Assembly (NCBI RefSeq): GCF_014805625.2
Contig: NW_023998415.1
Coordinates: forward strand, 37,824,174 to 37,888,173
Length of the DNA stretch: 64,000 bases
DNA from: Glossina fuscipes
Taxonomy: Eukaryota > Arthropoda > Insecta > Diptera > Glossinidae
Direction of reading: 5' to 3'
A model generated the notes under the pieces. It ran no database searches, was not told where the DNA came from, and saw only the letters and a list, made by a program, of their open reading frames with translations. A program made the translations under genes and the position numbers. Within the stretch, counting starts at the first letter, position 1; each line of letters opens with the position of its first letter. Of the stretch, positions 38,591-51,195 are shown piece after piece.

Positions 38591-41500
38591 ATATGCGCGC
38601 GCGCGTGTATGGGTACGTATGCCCGTACGTTATAAGAATTTTCAAATAATATATTCGCGGTTGTTCCGTTTAAATAGAATTTTGCCTAAAAAATGTCAAT
38701 TTCTTCTTTTAACTTATACTTTATTGACGAAATTTTTTGAAATGTCTAGGTTGCTTTTCCCTTTATAACTAACATATTCTCGTTTATTTATAGTATCATT
38801 TCACATATTTCATTCCATTCCGCTCCTCTTATCATTTGCAGAATGTCTACTAATGTGAAAATATCAAACAAGAGCGGAACGACATACTACAATGTAAAGA
38901 GTTACACATGTCTTTTCCAAGGCATCGCCCGGTTTGGGCAAAATCTGTAATTTTTGTTATACTTTTCATCAAATGTATTTCATCACAACTGGCGAGGTAT
39001 CTGAACGAAGAAAAATGTTTCTTACACATTTAACAAAGCGATTGGCTGCCGATTGCATCAAATGATCTGATTAGTGGAGAGTTCACTATAGGCAATACGC
39101 CCGTCATTTCCCTACACTATAAAAATTATGGCGTAGAAACGCCACATTTAAAAAACGGTAACGACAGATTTTTTTGCCATGGACGCTGACTGCAACAAAA
39201 ATATAGGGACCATTTGCTGAACTTTACGTTAAGGATGTTGATGCGTAAAAATTTGAAACTCTTAGCCCGATAGCAAGGAGATGTAAAAAATATTTACAGC
39301 ACCAAGGAGGAAGTTTCACAATTTATATATATTCTTGATCAACATCAAAAGTTTGCGTAAAGTCGGTTAGAAATACGCTCCCGTTCGCAAAGATAAAGAT
39401 ATTTGCTTCAAATTTGGCATAAAAATTTGAAAATGATATAAATCGGTCAAAGAGTACGCTTGGTACGGTATGGTGTAAACGGAAAACAGACCTGCTTTCT
39501 TCCTTTTTTGCTTATCTCTCATTAACTACATTGGGTCAAGATTTTTTTTTTTCATAATCTACTAGATAAAAATGGAAATAAATAGCCACGCCCATTTAAT
39601 ATCAAAATATATGAAAATTTGGTTTTTTCCGTCTATGTAGATCTTCTTTAAAATGAAGATTGCATCGAGGCAACCGTTTCGTCACGATCAGCGTGTCATC
39701 GACGGGAGTCGTCATTGTACCTACCGTTATTGCATACCCTTCAATATGTACGATAGACTCTCGTTATTGCCAAATTTTCCAAATTTATTACCAACTTTAT
39801 TACACCCTTCTCATCATCATCTATCGGACTCGATTATCGTTTAATCCACTTTTATTACTCATTATAGTTTAATTCATTGTTGTTATCATATATACTTAGG
39901 TTTTTAATTTTGATCCCAGTTTGCATACGAGTTATTAACGTATACACTATTAGTCAAAATGGCTAAGCATAAGCATTTAAACTCGTTCATGCACTGCATA
40001 TATTAATTCGTACCTAATCCACATAAATACTTCCAGCGCATACCTTCTTCATAAATCACCAGTTTAACACTTCAACTAATTGATTACATTTATTGCATAC
40101 GGATTCAACATGCACCAAAATTGTTCATATCTTCCAAAGAGTTCGTCTAAAACGTTCACGTCGTTCTAAGCAAGTACATTATATACTATGTTCAAACTAT
40201 CTGCGCTACACATTTAAAAAATTCTTATTGTTACCCTATTATGCTTTCGCTAATTGTCGTTTATGATTATACGCTAAGCTTTATACAAACATTCTAAACA
40301 GCTCATTTTTTATTGCCTTCTGAAGCTGTCATCCATACATTCTTAAACAGCACGTACTCATCTTCATTATTATGGCTTGAAGCCAAGGCGCATATGCACT
40401 TACAATATTCTTATCCTAACCTACACACACTGACTACCAAAACTGGTTTTATACACTCAGCCGCATAAGCAATTCTACTAACGCCGTGTATGTGCATAAG
40501 CACGAATCCGATTGTACATTCGTAAAGTAGTTCCATCACAATAATACTATCTCACCTAACCTCAAGCCAAAGGAGCACGACAGCGAAATCGAATAAAACA
40601 TTGATCGTTCTTTGATATCGTGTCAGCGAATTAGCAAGGTAAGTAGTCTATAATCCAGGGTGTTGTTAGGAAAATTAACTATCAAGGCTAACAGGCAAAA
40701 ATTTTTGCTGGCATAGGCTTTTCTTAGATAGGTTGAAGGTACGTAGACTGTTTTTAAGGAAGAAAACTAGTAGTCGACCACTTTAAGTTTTTCTTAAAGT
40801 TTTTCTTAAGCTTCCTTAATAATCGATCTGAACTCTATCCAAGCAGAAAATCTGGATGACACAAATTACTAGTCTATTAACTAGCTAGACTATGCTTTTG
40901 GGGGTAGGCAGACGCTAGGAGTCCATCACTCTGAAAATGGACTAGAACTTTTTTTGAAAAGTGGACTATAATGGTTGGGATTTGCTTAATTTATAGAAGG
41001 GCAACTACCACTGCTGAAGCACAAGATGTGTTTTTCTTGCAGAACGCGATAATTCTGTACACACACACAGAGAGAGGGAGTGAGACAGAGAGAGCGTTGA
41101 TAAACAAACCAAGCCGCTATCGAGGCTGCCATTCTGGTATCGTTCCCTGGTTTTCCCTTTTTTTTCCCATGTACGTAAATAACAAAGTCAACCGCACCCC
41201 CTGCCATCTAATTAATGGAGCCATTATATTTTACTTTTCTGCAATTGTTGCGTTCAGTTAAGCGCAACACAAAGAAATTTTCTTAGAATGGATGAGTGGA
41301 CGGAAAGCCGTGGGTCATATCCCAGCTGTAAAAACCCCCTTTGAAGGTAACGGCAACAAATTCTCGACGAAATGCGAAAGAGAAACGAAACGATAGTATT
41401 TCTGTGTTGTCATAGCGATTTCATGGTCGTTAACAACACTGACACATAGGGCTATTTTCGTATTTCAGCTGACACAGCCAATCGGCGTTGAGTACTCAAG

Positions 41501-41625
41501 AGAAGAAAAAAAGTTCGAAATGTGTTGAGTTTCCGTTTTTAATTAAAAAAAAGTTCTATGTACATTTAAGTTAAACAATTAATTTAAACAATTTGAAGCG
41601 ATTGAACAAAACGAGCTTACAAAAA
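38277..41625. other. Intergenic region between divergent Hsc70 and TMEM161
   Basis: The promoters of both genes should lie here. A (TA)n run at about 38541-38583 is followed by a short (GC)n. A reverse family 1 fragment lies at 39310-39480. From 39650 to 40600 I see AT-rich sequence without recognisable content. A GA-rich stretch lies at about 41068-41095. Confidence 0.5.
39310..39480 (-). repeat. Dispersed repeat family 1, reverse fragment
   Basis: TATATTCTTGATCAACATC, CTCCCGTTCGCAAAG and ATAAAGATATTTGC follow the reverse order of the family's right half. Confidence 0.45.
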
Positions 41626-43683
41626 ATGGTAAGTTGCACATAGATGAAGTAATTTCCCGGTAAAATTTTATAACCTCATCGTTGTTCAATAAAAATAGAA
41701 TTGACCTAAATATGCATATATGTATAGGAGAAATATGAAAGATACGCAAATAGCTTAAATATGAATATATTTTTAGGCAATATTAGGAGCACAAATGGTT
41801 TTGACATTGATTATGGTCAGCGTTATACAAAAGGTGAATCCACATTTTTCATTTGCCAAATGGATTTTGTGCTCAACGGGCCTATATCGTTACCTGCATC
41901 CCTCAGATGATATATTAAGGGCGAAGGCTGGGATACCAAAAGAAAAATCATCAAAAGGGAACCACAAAAATAAATATAAGCAGAATGGTCATGTCAGTGC
42001 ATCGAACGGTCAATTTCATATACCTCGCAACATAGACATACAATTGGAAACAGTTCCTGTTCTCACACGAGATGTCGTACATTTAAGATATTTTGCTGAA
42101 TATCAATGGTTAGTGGATTTCAGCGTGTATGCTGCCATCGTCTATATCATATCAGAGGTAAAAAATTTACATATGTCCAATAGAATTGCAAATCATTAAA
42201 AAAAATTATATAAAGTTCAATTTTACACGAACAGGCCTATCACTACTTTTTTCCATTGAAAAATGAGTTTAATTTGAGTATGGTTTGGTGTTCATTGGTC
42301 ATCTTTTTTGCTCTGTAAGTTATTAAAAGCCGAAGATCAATTCATTAAATCACTTTTTCATGATTTTTAGTAAATTATTATCCGCGTTGACGGTATTATA
42401 TTTCCAAAGCGAAGAGTCAATCGGGGAACGTTCTATGGTTATTGTGGCCTGCCTTGTTTATCTCTTAATCGCTATGATTGTGCTCATCATTGATGAGAGT
42501 ATTCTGGAAACTGGTTTAGAAGATGCCTATGCCAGCTTTAATAGTAGTGCTGCCAAATTTTTAAGTCAACAAGGATTGGAGTCGTCGTAAGTTTACTTAA
42601 ATTGAGTATATAAGGATCATTTTACGAAATTATGCACTTGCTTTGAAATTTTAGTGGTCCAGCTTCAAAGATTGTTATGAAATTCTTTATGGCTTTAGGA
42701 TGTGGAATTTTGGGTTCTTTGTTTACATTTCCAGGTTTACGTATGGCTAAAATGCATTGGGATTCATTGAAATATTGTCACGACAGCAAACTTAAACAGA
42801 TTTTATTAAATATCAGTTTCATATTACCATTCATTTTGGTTATTTTATGGATACGACCCATAAGCCGAGATTATTTAACCGTGCGTATTTTTGAAGGGAT
42901 GGAGAAGCCATTGTAAGCGCTATTTTATTTTCATTCCCGATTGAATACATTTTCAATACTTTATAGATTAAAACCTCACATATTTGAGACTTTGCGTCTT
43001 GTTCTTGTAATATTGGTGGTAGTATTACGTTTTGCTTTGATGCCTATTTACCTACAATCATATTTGAATTTAGCATGCGATAGAATCAACGATTTGCGCA
43101 AGGAAGCGGGTCGAATAACAAATATAGACTTTCAAAAGAAGGTAACTAATATTTGTCCTGTTTATTGTCGTTTCATTTATTTAATATTTCTCTTTAGGTT
43201 TCTTCAATTTTTTATTATCTCTGTGTGGTGACGCTGCAATTTGCGGCTCCTCTAATTCTTTGTTTATATTTAACGTTGATGTACAAAAGTCTGGGAGGAT
43301 TTAGCTGGACTGGCCTCCTCTTTAATGAATCTGTAGTACAAAACGATAGCTCTTTTGTTGAAAGTGAAACAAACGTACGTCCAACTATTGTGAAAATTTC
43401 GGAAGGCGACAGTTTTGAAATATTCGAAGATCAGAACCTTCAAGATTTTAATATTTTGGAATCGGCACAAAGCTTACAGGCCTCTATAACGGACTTGAAA
43501 AATGTAAATTTATTATATATGTATACATGTCACTGCATTTTGTTTCTTTTTTTTTGTTCCCAGGTGTTTACTACCGAAGTGTATAAAGGATTTTTGGGAT
43601 TTGCAACATGGTGGAGTTATTTCACACTCTTTGCCACGTCCTCCTTAGGGATTCTATACCAGTCGTATTTTAGCAAGACGTAA
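41626..43683 (+). CDS. TMEM161: TMEM161 family multipass membrane protein
   Basis: Eight coding exons: 41626-41628, 41777-42157, 42235-42314, 42371-42586, 42655-42912, 42967-43141, 43198-43503 and 43564-43683. All phases agree and give 512 residues, close to the family's usual length near 480-490. Exon 1 codes only the initiator Met; exon 2 continues AILGAQMVLTLIMVSVIQKV, matching the TMEM161 N-terminus. Other family marks are EYQWLVDFSVYAAIVYIISE, GLEDAYASFNSSAAKFLSQQ, LTFPGLRMAKMHWD (with F before it), KEAGRITNIDFQKK and WTGLL. About eight hydrophobic segments are present. The molecular function of the family is poorly defined; work on vertebrate TMEM161B links it to membrane excitability. 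The gene is convergent with Hem, the stop codons lying 297 bp apart. Confidence 0.92.
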
Positions 43684-43740
43684 GATTTCACAAAGCCAGT
43701 GAAAACACTTTGCGTAATTTATTCTGGTATAAATTGCCAT

Positions 43741-43746
43741 TTTATT
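43741..43746 (-). terminator. Candidate Hem poly(A) signal
   Basis: AATAAA on the minus strand lies 235 bp past the Hem stop, within 60 bp of the TMEM161 stop. Use of it would make the two 3' UTRs overlap. Confidence 0.35.
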
Positions 43747-43944
43747 TTGCTTTAAATATCATCAAAGTGTCCAAAATGGTTGTCTTTCAATGTGTTCTTA
43801 TTTAGTTGTGTATATGCTTGGTTAATTATTTACTTTAGTATATCCATGTATATGTATATATGATAATTAAAAAGTGGAAACGAATACTTTGTGTACTTTT
43901 AACTTAAAACACTTAAAAAAAAAAATGCATTTTTCGCTTATGTA

Positions 43945-43950
43945 AATAAA
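43945..43950 (+). terminator. Candidate TMEM161 poly(A) signal
   Basis: AATAAA lies 262 bp past the TMEM161 stop and 31 bp from the Hem stop codon on the opposite strand. Confidence 0.4.
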
Positions 43951-43980
43951 AAAATCTAAAAAAAAAAGTATTTTTACTGA

Positions 43981-46900
43981 TTAATTTAAATTTTGCTCCT
44001 GCTTGTAAACGGCATGATAGGCGTTTCGGATTAATACATAAGGAAAGCATGATTCTAGCAAGTCCATCGTTAAAAACGGCGATTGTTTGACGATTTCATC
44101 GAGAAGTAGGTAGATTGATTCGCGATTACGTGTCGCCTCCCGATCCGATTCTTGTCCAAGACGTAATAAAGAAGAACTGGCGAGAGCTAAAAATTCCTTC
44201 ATACGATCCTCAATATCATTTTGACCACAGATAGTAAATAGCGCTCCAAAAATGTTGTTAATGGCCACTGCCATACAATGAGTGTTATTTGAGTGACCAT
44301 CAATGGTGGCTCTATAAAACGAATTCTCATTGCGTGCCAATTTAGGTATGGACACTGCAACAAAAACCATTAACAAGCAAGCAGTTAAATGCTCACCTTC
44401 ATCAAATTCAGGTTTCTTCGATTTTAAAGTGGCCGCCAATGTCGGATCGACTTTGCACATTAAACCAGCTGATGAAGCCATTTCAGACGCCACACGTATT
44501 TGATCGCCACCAGGCAAGTGTTCTTGGAAATCTTTCACCGAACTCAGCAGAAAAGGTATACGCTTTTCTAAAACATCTACTAATGCTTCATGCACCAAAT
44601 TACGGAAACATAATATAACACCTATGATAGTCATTCGTTGCAAAACTCGATCAACATCTTGTAGACGTTTAAATTGTTCTTTCATTACTTCTGGTTTATC
44701 GAAACTGGTACGTAGGGTAATCAATACTTCCTTGTTAACAACAACTAGTGATTTCAATTCCTGTACTTGATTTGCAATATGCCACATCAAAGTTTCATTC
44801 AAAGACTTAATGCCATACGGTCCCACTAATTCAGCCAACGCACGTAACTCGTTCAAATCGGAAAATTCTTGTGGATTGAATGGAACCCAGCCTTCGGGTG
44901 AAATTGGCACAAAGGCTTTCTGATTATTACTGAATACAATATTACCCGCCGAAACACGCCTAAGCAAAACTTCACTATACCTGCGCATGTTAGACAAATA
45001 AAAGTCAGAGTTGCATCTACTTAACCGACGGTCGCACTTACCAAGTGTTATAAAGAGCGGCTATTGTCTTCTCTCCATGCGAATCCAAAGCTTGCGTTTG
45101 TTGTAGCAGGCAGTTGTTAAAAACCCGAGTCATATCAATATGAACATAATTCTCCACAGTTTGCAAGACGTTCATATAGGCTCTAACTGATGCCAATAAT
45201 TCCGAAGGTTTGGCTATTTCCATCGTCTCCTGATTGAACATCACCATGCCGACTAAGTCCCGTGAAAACCGATGCTCCAAATTTTGACATAAATATTCGC
45301 GTGGGGCGAATGCGAACTCCCATACATTTACTGTAGGGCAGTAATTAATAGCGTAACATAGTTCTGTTAAAGCCATATGAAGTTTATCCATTGTCGTTAA
45401 ATCTTCTCTCGTTTTACGGTACGATTCATCACCGGGTTTGCGTATGTCATCGAATTGCTTCTTTGATTTGTCTTTCTTTTTACGAGCTGATTGAACTGAG
45501 AGTATCTTTGCGCAATGCTTGGGTAATAAAGCATCGGCCATTGTACATTGCCCGTCACAGATAGTGGTTATAATGTTCTTGGCTTCTTTGGCCATTTCCT
45601 CTAGAAATATATTTACTACACTTAGGGAACGTTCGCGTATATGATGTCGTTCTTCTGGACACATTTCATGCGTACAATTCTGAAAGTGACTACATATCAA
45701 TGGAAATGCAATAATATAGCGATTTTGCGCTGGAAATTCCAAGCACATACGAAACTGATCATCAAACATTTTATTGTAGAAGCAAAAAATGCTCAAGTCT
45801 GATGTTTCTACGAGCACTTCGTCCAAATTGTCTACTACTCGGGTATGAAATACCATCGAATCAAGTAGGCGAGCTAATTCCACATGGTCAGTTACGCGTA
45901 ATGCGGCTTTGCCGACACTCATGTACGTTTGCAAACGGAACCAATCCAAACGGAATGCTCTAAAGTCAAATAACTCGTTGTCTTCGACTTGTTTTACTGT
46001 TAGATTTGATGCAGTATTATATAGCGAAGAGAAAATAACACTCTCATCTTCTGGGCACATTTGCAAGCTTTGCATACGTATGTTGAGATCAGTAGAATCG
46101 AAACCCGATAGATATTGAACGTAATATCGTTGCATTACTTGACTATATTTTCGCACTAAAGCTCTTAATTCCTCCATATGAAACAATAGTTCAGGCAACT
46201 GACGATCCACGAGATCTTCATTGCTTTTCCCTTAATTGAAGGAAAGAAGATTTACGTTTATTTAAAAGGCTGGAAAGAGTTGTCTTACCTTTATTTTTTA
46301 ATAACGGCGGATTTTCATTATGTCTCAGTAGCCATAGTATTTCATCTCTTGCCAAGCATAACCCAATGAAAATAAAAATGGCTTTTGGGCCCAACAAGCC
46401 GGGCTGGTCCGTCATAATTAGAGCTAATTCCTTTAGAGCGGTACGTAGAAACTTGCGTCTTTCTCGGTGCATAAGAGAAGCTTTTTGTACTGCATTTGAG
46501 TATGCCTCTTTAACCTCATTAATGCGTTTGCTGTACCCCTTAATTCCATCGAAGGTGTTTTGTATGTATTGATGTATTTGCAACACTTCATCACGAAACA
46601 GAGCTATAACCCAGCTGGATTCTAAAGCCGAAAGCCAAATTTTATTGACATCGGCATACTGAGCCAACATTTGGTAATTCAGTAGCAATCCAAATATTAT
46701 CCAACGATCCATTGTCTCAAGTGAGAGGTATTCACACGACATAGTATCAGTGCGTACAGCTTTAAGCAAATTTGCCGGATTGCCAACCAAGCTTAGCTTT
46801 TGCGTTTCACGATATTTATCAGCCGGCAAGTTCCGATGTGGATATATAGTACTTAGTGAGCGTAAAGCATTTGTTAGTAAACGTTGATGTGGTATGAATT

Positions 46901-47468
46901 CCTCAGATAGCTTTTTTAGTGGGACTTCGTAATCCAGGATCATTTGTCCCAAACGAGGAAAGCCAGAGTCAGCTTGATTATGTTGCAATTCATAAGCTGC
47001 ATTATATAGACCTAATACTGCCTTACGATCCTCTACACGTGATAAAAGAATCATCAATGACACATAGGTAACCACTAAGTCTAAGTAGTTTTTGGTTAAC
47101 TCAAAATTCAGTGTTATATCCAAATGGATTTGACAGGCATCCATTGTGGTTAATAGCTCGCATACGTTATCTTTAAAATCCAGCAAATCCACAAACGTGT
47201 GATAATATAAGGAGAGTGATTTAATGATTTCAGCCTTTATATTCACTATAGCATTGAGGCCCTTTACATCGATATTGGGAAATCGCTTTATTATAAACTT
47301 AATGGACGACTCCAAGGATTTTTCCGATAAAAAACCAGGCTTAGATTTAGTATCGCCGCAAGCCTTTTTAATGTTGTAAACACGAGTTAATATGCCCAGA
47401 CCTCTATCGTTTAAAATTATCAATTTTTCAGCAATTTTTGACTGATTAGGATAGATAGGACGTGCCAT
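43981..47468 (-). CDS. Hem: Hem/Nap1 (Kette), WAVE regulatory complex subunit
   Basis: Hem (NCKAP1) pairs with Sra1/CYFIP in the WAVE regulatory complex, which couples Rac to Arp2/3-driven actin assembly at the plasma membrane. Three exons, 46289-47468, 45042-46230 and 43981-44980, join in consistent phases to 1122 residues, close to the family's length near 1125. The protein is Leu-rich and helical throughout and shows long stretches that I recognise from fly Hem: [20 protein letters not shown] at the start, [20 protein letters not shown] across intron 1, and [19 protein letters not shown] across intron 2. A basic insert, [18 protein letters not shown], lies in the middle. The introns are only 58 and 61 nt. 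No frameshift or truncation is seen. The first exon begins at the ATG, preceded by a purine-poor leader. Confidence 0.97.
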
Positions 47469-47828
47469 CTTTATCGCAGCAGAGAAATGTTCGTTCGCTT
47501 GTAATATCCCTCAATTATTGTTAACACGACCACACCTAGCTTTCCTTTCAATTGATTTTTTACTGAACATATAAGTTTTCGTTATTGCAATTTAATGCCT
47601 GCTTGTAAGCAAATTTAAAATTAACATTACTTTCTACATATTTAACAATTTTCTAAATAATTTTCACACTTTCCCCATTTATTGTTTCCAATTGTGAAAA
47701 TTTTATGAAAACTAGTTGACGTAAATAATATCCGCACAATTTCTTGTTTTTTTAAATGAATTAGTATGACGCAGATATGCAATTAACTGCTGTCTAGTAA
47801 ACACTTATATAAAAATCAGGGTCTTGCC

Positions 47829-48145
47829 ACATTAATGCGTTATTCCGCTTTTCGAGTTAATAAATACCAAATGAAAATCCATATTATTTCCACTCTTTCT
47901 TTTATTTGGGTATGTAGATATAAAACCACATATGGAGGCTGATACCGTGAAGCTTCTCTAATATTCAAATCTCATTTGTAAATTTTATTAATCTTAAATC
48001 TTTATATCATTTTATGAAAAATTTATATTTTAATATAAGTGAAGCTGTATTGTGTCAGCCTCCTGTAATTTGTAAACTCACTCAGTTAAGTTAATTTAGC
48101 AAACTTACAATCGCCTCACGAAAAAAGGAATAACGCATCACTGTG
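47829..48145. mobile_element. Foldback (MITE-like) element
   Basis: Outer arms form an inverted repeat. The left, ATGCGTTATTCCGCTTTTCG from 47835, matches the reversed right arm, ATGCGTTATTCCTTTTTTCG (48139-48120), at 18 of 20 bases. Inner arms also pair: GGAGGCTGATACC...AGCTTC at 47935-47957 with the reverse of 48041-48063. The whole 315-bp unit could therefore fold on itself. It codes for nothing. I could not find a clear target-site duplication, so the exact ends and superfamily are open. Confidence 0.6.
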
Positions 48146-48679
48146 TTAAGTCTATGAAAGCTTATCAGTTGCAAGCTGCAAACAATTAACATAATGAAAA
48201 TCCGCGCTCGTTTGACTATATCGTTTAAGAAGTAAAATTAGAGAAATTGATATAGATCTCAATTAATGGATAGGAAACATAATGGATCGGAAAGTAAAAA
48301 TAACAGAATCTATAGAAATGTAAGCAACGAATACATGAAAATTTTATTTTGTAAGAAATGAAATACAAACAATAAAAACCGTTTATTTTAGAGCTGATAA
48401 ATATATTCATCAACATCAAATCAAGTTACGCTAGCATTATTCAGTAACACATCTTGCAATTGATACGCTTTCCTCGTCGAATTATTCAAGAAGACGAGAC
48501 ATATTCCTTGAGAGAAAGAACTAAATCTTCCCGTTCAAATGTCGTAAAATTTCTTAGACAATAACTCTCGTTCTGCATTTTTCAAATGTTATGAAGTACG
48601 ATAGTAGCTTAAATAATGCCTTCAGCATTTTTTGGTTTCATATATAGGGGTTTGTTAAGACTCTAGAGACTAGAAGACC

Positions 48680-49130
48680 AAAAGTAAACTTTCCTTACCC
48701 TCGAAACACGTGCATTGATACTTTTTTATTTTTCAGATAACAGTCTTCCACGATATGCTCGTAGTATATTATCATGTAAAGAAAAGCCCGCGCCACCCAC
48801 AAATAAATATGGAAACATTACATTTGGGTTCGCTATTACGCTTGCTTGTGGAATATTCCATTTGTTACTAAATAGCCGCCGCCCAAATGCAGAATCGTTT
48901 AAAATATCTCCACCACTTTGGGAATCAGAAGCTCCGACATCTACAGCTGCGAAGGTATAATTTGCATTCCAAATTCCTAACAGCACCATAGAGGAATGAC
49001 CTAAAGAACAAATTTTATAAATATTATTTACTTGTTGTCATAAACACTTACCTTTGTAATTATAAAAGAGGGATATAGACTTGGGGGGACAACCAACAGT
49101 GTTTGCCATCAATTGCACGAGTGCGCTAAG
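48680..49130 (-). pseudogene. PIF/Harbinger transposase relic
   Basis: The minus strand shows in order IDGKH (49113-49099), LFYNYKG, ANYTFAAVDVGASDSQSGGD, NDSAFGRRLF, PYLFVGGAGFSLHDNILRAY and NARVSRVRKV. These follow the DDE_Tnp_4 core of Harbinger/HARBI1 transposases (IDGKH, YNYKG, VDVGAYGRQSDGG, VFVGDEAFPL..NLMRPYPG, NYRLSRARRVVE). A 51-nt GT-AG intron (49001-49051) can be removed inside the YNYK/G codon. Breaks include a frame change in or near the C6 run at about 49088, loss of the second catalytic Asp (VGG in place of VGD), a stop after RLLSEK and another frame change before NARVSRV. It is a dead remnant. Confidence 0.7.
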
Positions 49131-49139
49131 GTAAGATCC

Positions 49140-51195
49140 ACATATTATTGAAATCCTGGACTATTTTCTTCCTTCAACGTTTGTATCTTTTGTAAACGAC
49201 TTTGTAAGAAAAGTTTTCATTTGCATTTTGCTATAAAACAATACGATAGCGCTGCTGCCAATTGCGTTTACCACTTGGCAGTTTTAAACCCGGAAACAAA
49301 AATGACGTCTCATTGTGTCAGTCGGCTTATTTTTTATTCTACAATTTTTTTGTTTTTGTTTTATTTGTTTGTATAGAAGTTGTTGTCAGCGCTCTTACTT
49401 AATTGGATTAAATACATTTTTAAATTGAATGTAAGCATGTGAACAACAATTGACATTCGAAGCTAACACTATATACTTAAGAAAACGGCACATGAAAATT
49501 TTTGTGATATTTGTTTTCTGTGTTATTAAAAAAAATTCAAATTAAAATATTCGCTTATTGCAACTTAAAAGAAAATAAACTAGAATTAAAAATAGTAGTA
49601 TTTGATATAAATCTTTAACGATTCCATTTTTAAGTGAAAATATATATAACATTATTTTAATTAAAAATCTCGTAAACTCCTTTTAAAAAAATATATATAA
49701 TAAAAAGTTTTTGTTGCCTTTACTTTTGGACTTTTAGTTAGTGTTCCTCAAGATAGCATTAATAACAGCTAAGATAATATCAGCCTGTTTCCCTATGGAG
49801 CCAGGATCTGATTCGATTATTGTAAATAAAAAACGTCTTAGAAAATTATTATTTGAATATTATTAAAAACAATAAAAGATCAAGGAAGGCCGGGAATGTT
49901 GTGGAGTTAGCTCCCTTATCCGCTGATGCAACGGTGGTTAATAATTAATTGTTAAGTATGCTTCTGGTTTGGGTGCCAAAGGTATTCCAAATCCTGAAAT
50001 CAATTTGTATGTCTTTGGTGTGCAGCGGATTTGTTTCTTACATTTTTTACTTCATTATAATTCAATTTGAAAACGCAGAAGATATGCCGGTTCTTATTTT
50101 CTCACTTATTTGCCTCAATTGGGAGACCTGTAGCCAAACGTCTGCACCGTCTCTGAGTTTTGGCGCTTTAAAATGCATGCAATTATTGTGAAGAGCTGTA
50201 CATTTGCGAATGTTCTCGTATTCCTTGGATCGTGTCTGCATTTGCTCTCTTTCCCTAAAATGTATTCAAAGCTCCCTTTGGAAACGCAAAACTCTTGCAA
50301 ACTTCTACATGTAACGATATATATATTTTAATTTACATTGTGGAAAAATATATAAAATCCTTTACTTATACATGTTCGGTTAACGTGAGAGAAACTGAAG
50401 CGTCCCTCAGAGCCCTTTGACGTCTCACACTCAATGTGCCTTTATGATTATTTAAAAATAATATTTAACTTTTTTTTTGGTTTGTTTAGTAGAATAGATT
50501 AGGCCTGTTGACAATAAGGCCAATATAACCAATAAAGTGATGAGTTTTTATTATTTGCTTATCTTTTGCGCTGCATCAATGATATGGCGATGTATGGATC
50601 AGAGAACTGATCACAAGCTTTGGGGAATTAAGGTTATTAATTAGAAAATTGAAATAAACAGCAAAGATATGAATTAATTTTCTTAACTTTCACAAATTTA
50701 AAATGTTTTGTTTTAGTTTAGCTGCTTGTAAGTAAAAAATTTTGCTTGAAATTTATTTTATTTTCAATTTGCAGCTGTTTTCTCTTATAAATGCATAGCG
50801 AAACAAATAATACTAACGCAAAGCGTCGGAAATTTTCCTTAGGGTGGCTTTGACATTTCTGGGAGAGCGTTTATCGCGATTCTTGTGCGTACATGTAGCA
50901 AAAAAAAACTCGAAATTCGAAAATGAAACGTAGTAAAAGCCATACACAACTACCAGGTAATTTACAGTTAAATGCAGTAAGTTAATTTTATTCATACTGT
51001 TATTAAATCAAACCTTACGGCCATATTGGTTCATTCTAAAAGAAATACTAGGGATTCACGTTTTGCGCTTACTGTTTCTATTGCTGAAAAAGTCTTAAAT
51101 AAGATAAATTGAAACGTGTAATAGAAAAGACGTGATAGTTTTTTTTATAATTAAAGCGTGATTTTAGTCACATTGACTAGAAGAAAAGTCATAAA
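49140..51195. other. Intergenic region before IleRS
   Basis: No gene is supported. Weak frames at 49949-50191 (+) and 50115-50300 (-) overlap and show no family that I can confirm. The IleRS leader and promoter should lie at the right end. Confidence 0.5.

Noticed and set aside
50115..50300. Minus-strand frame with a CTALHN-like phrase, considered as more Harbinger sequence
   Set aside because: The order relative to the IDGKH and VDVGA blocks is wrong for one element, and the match is too short.
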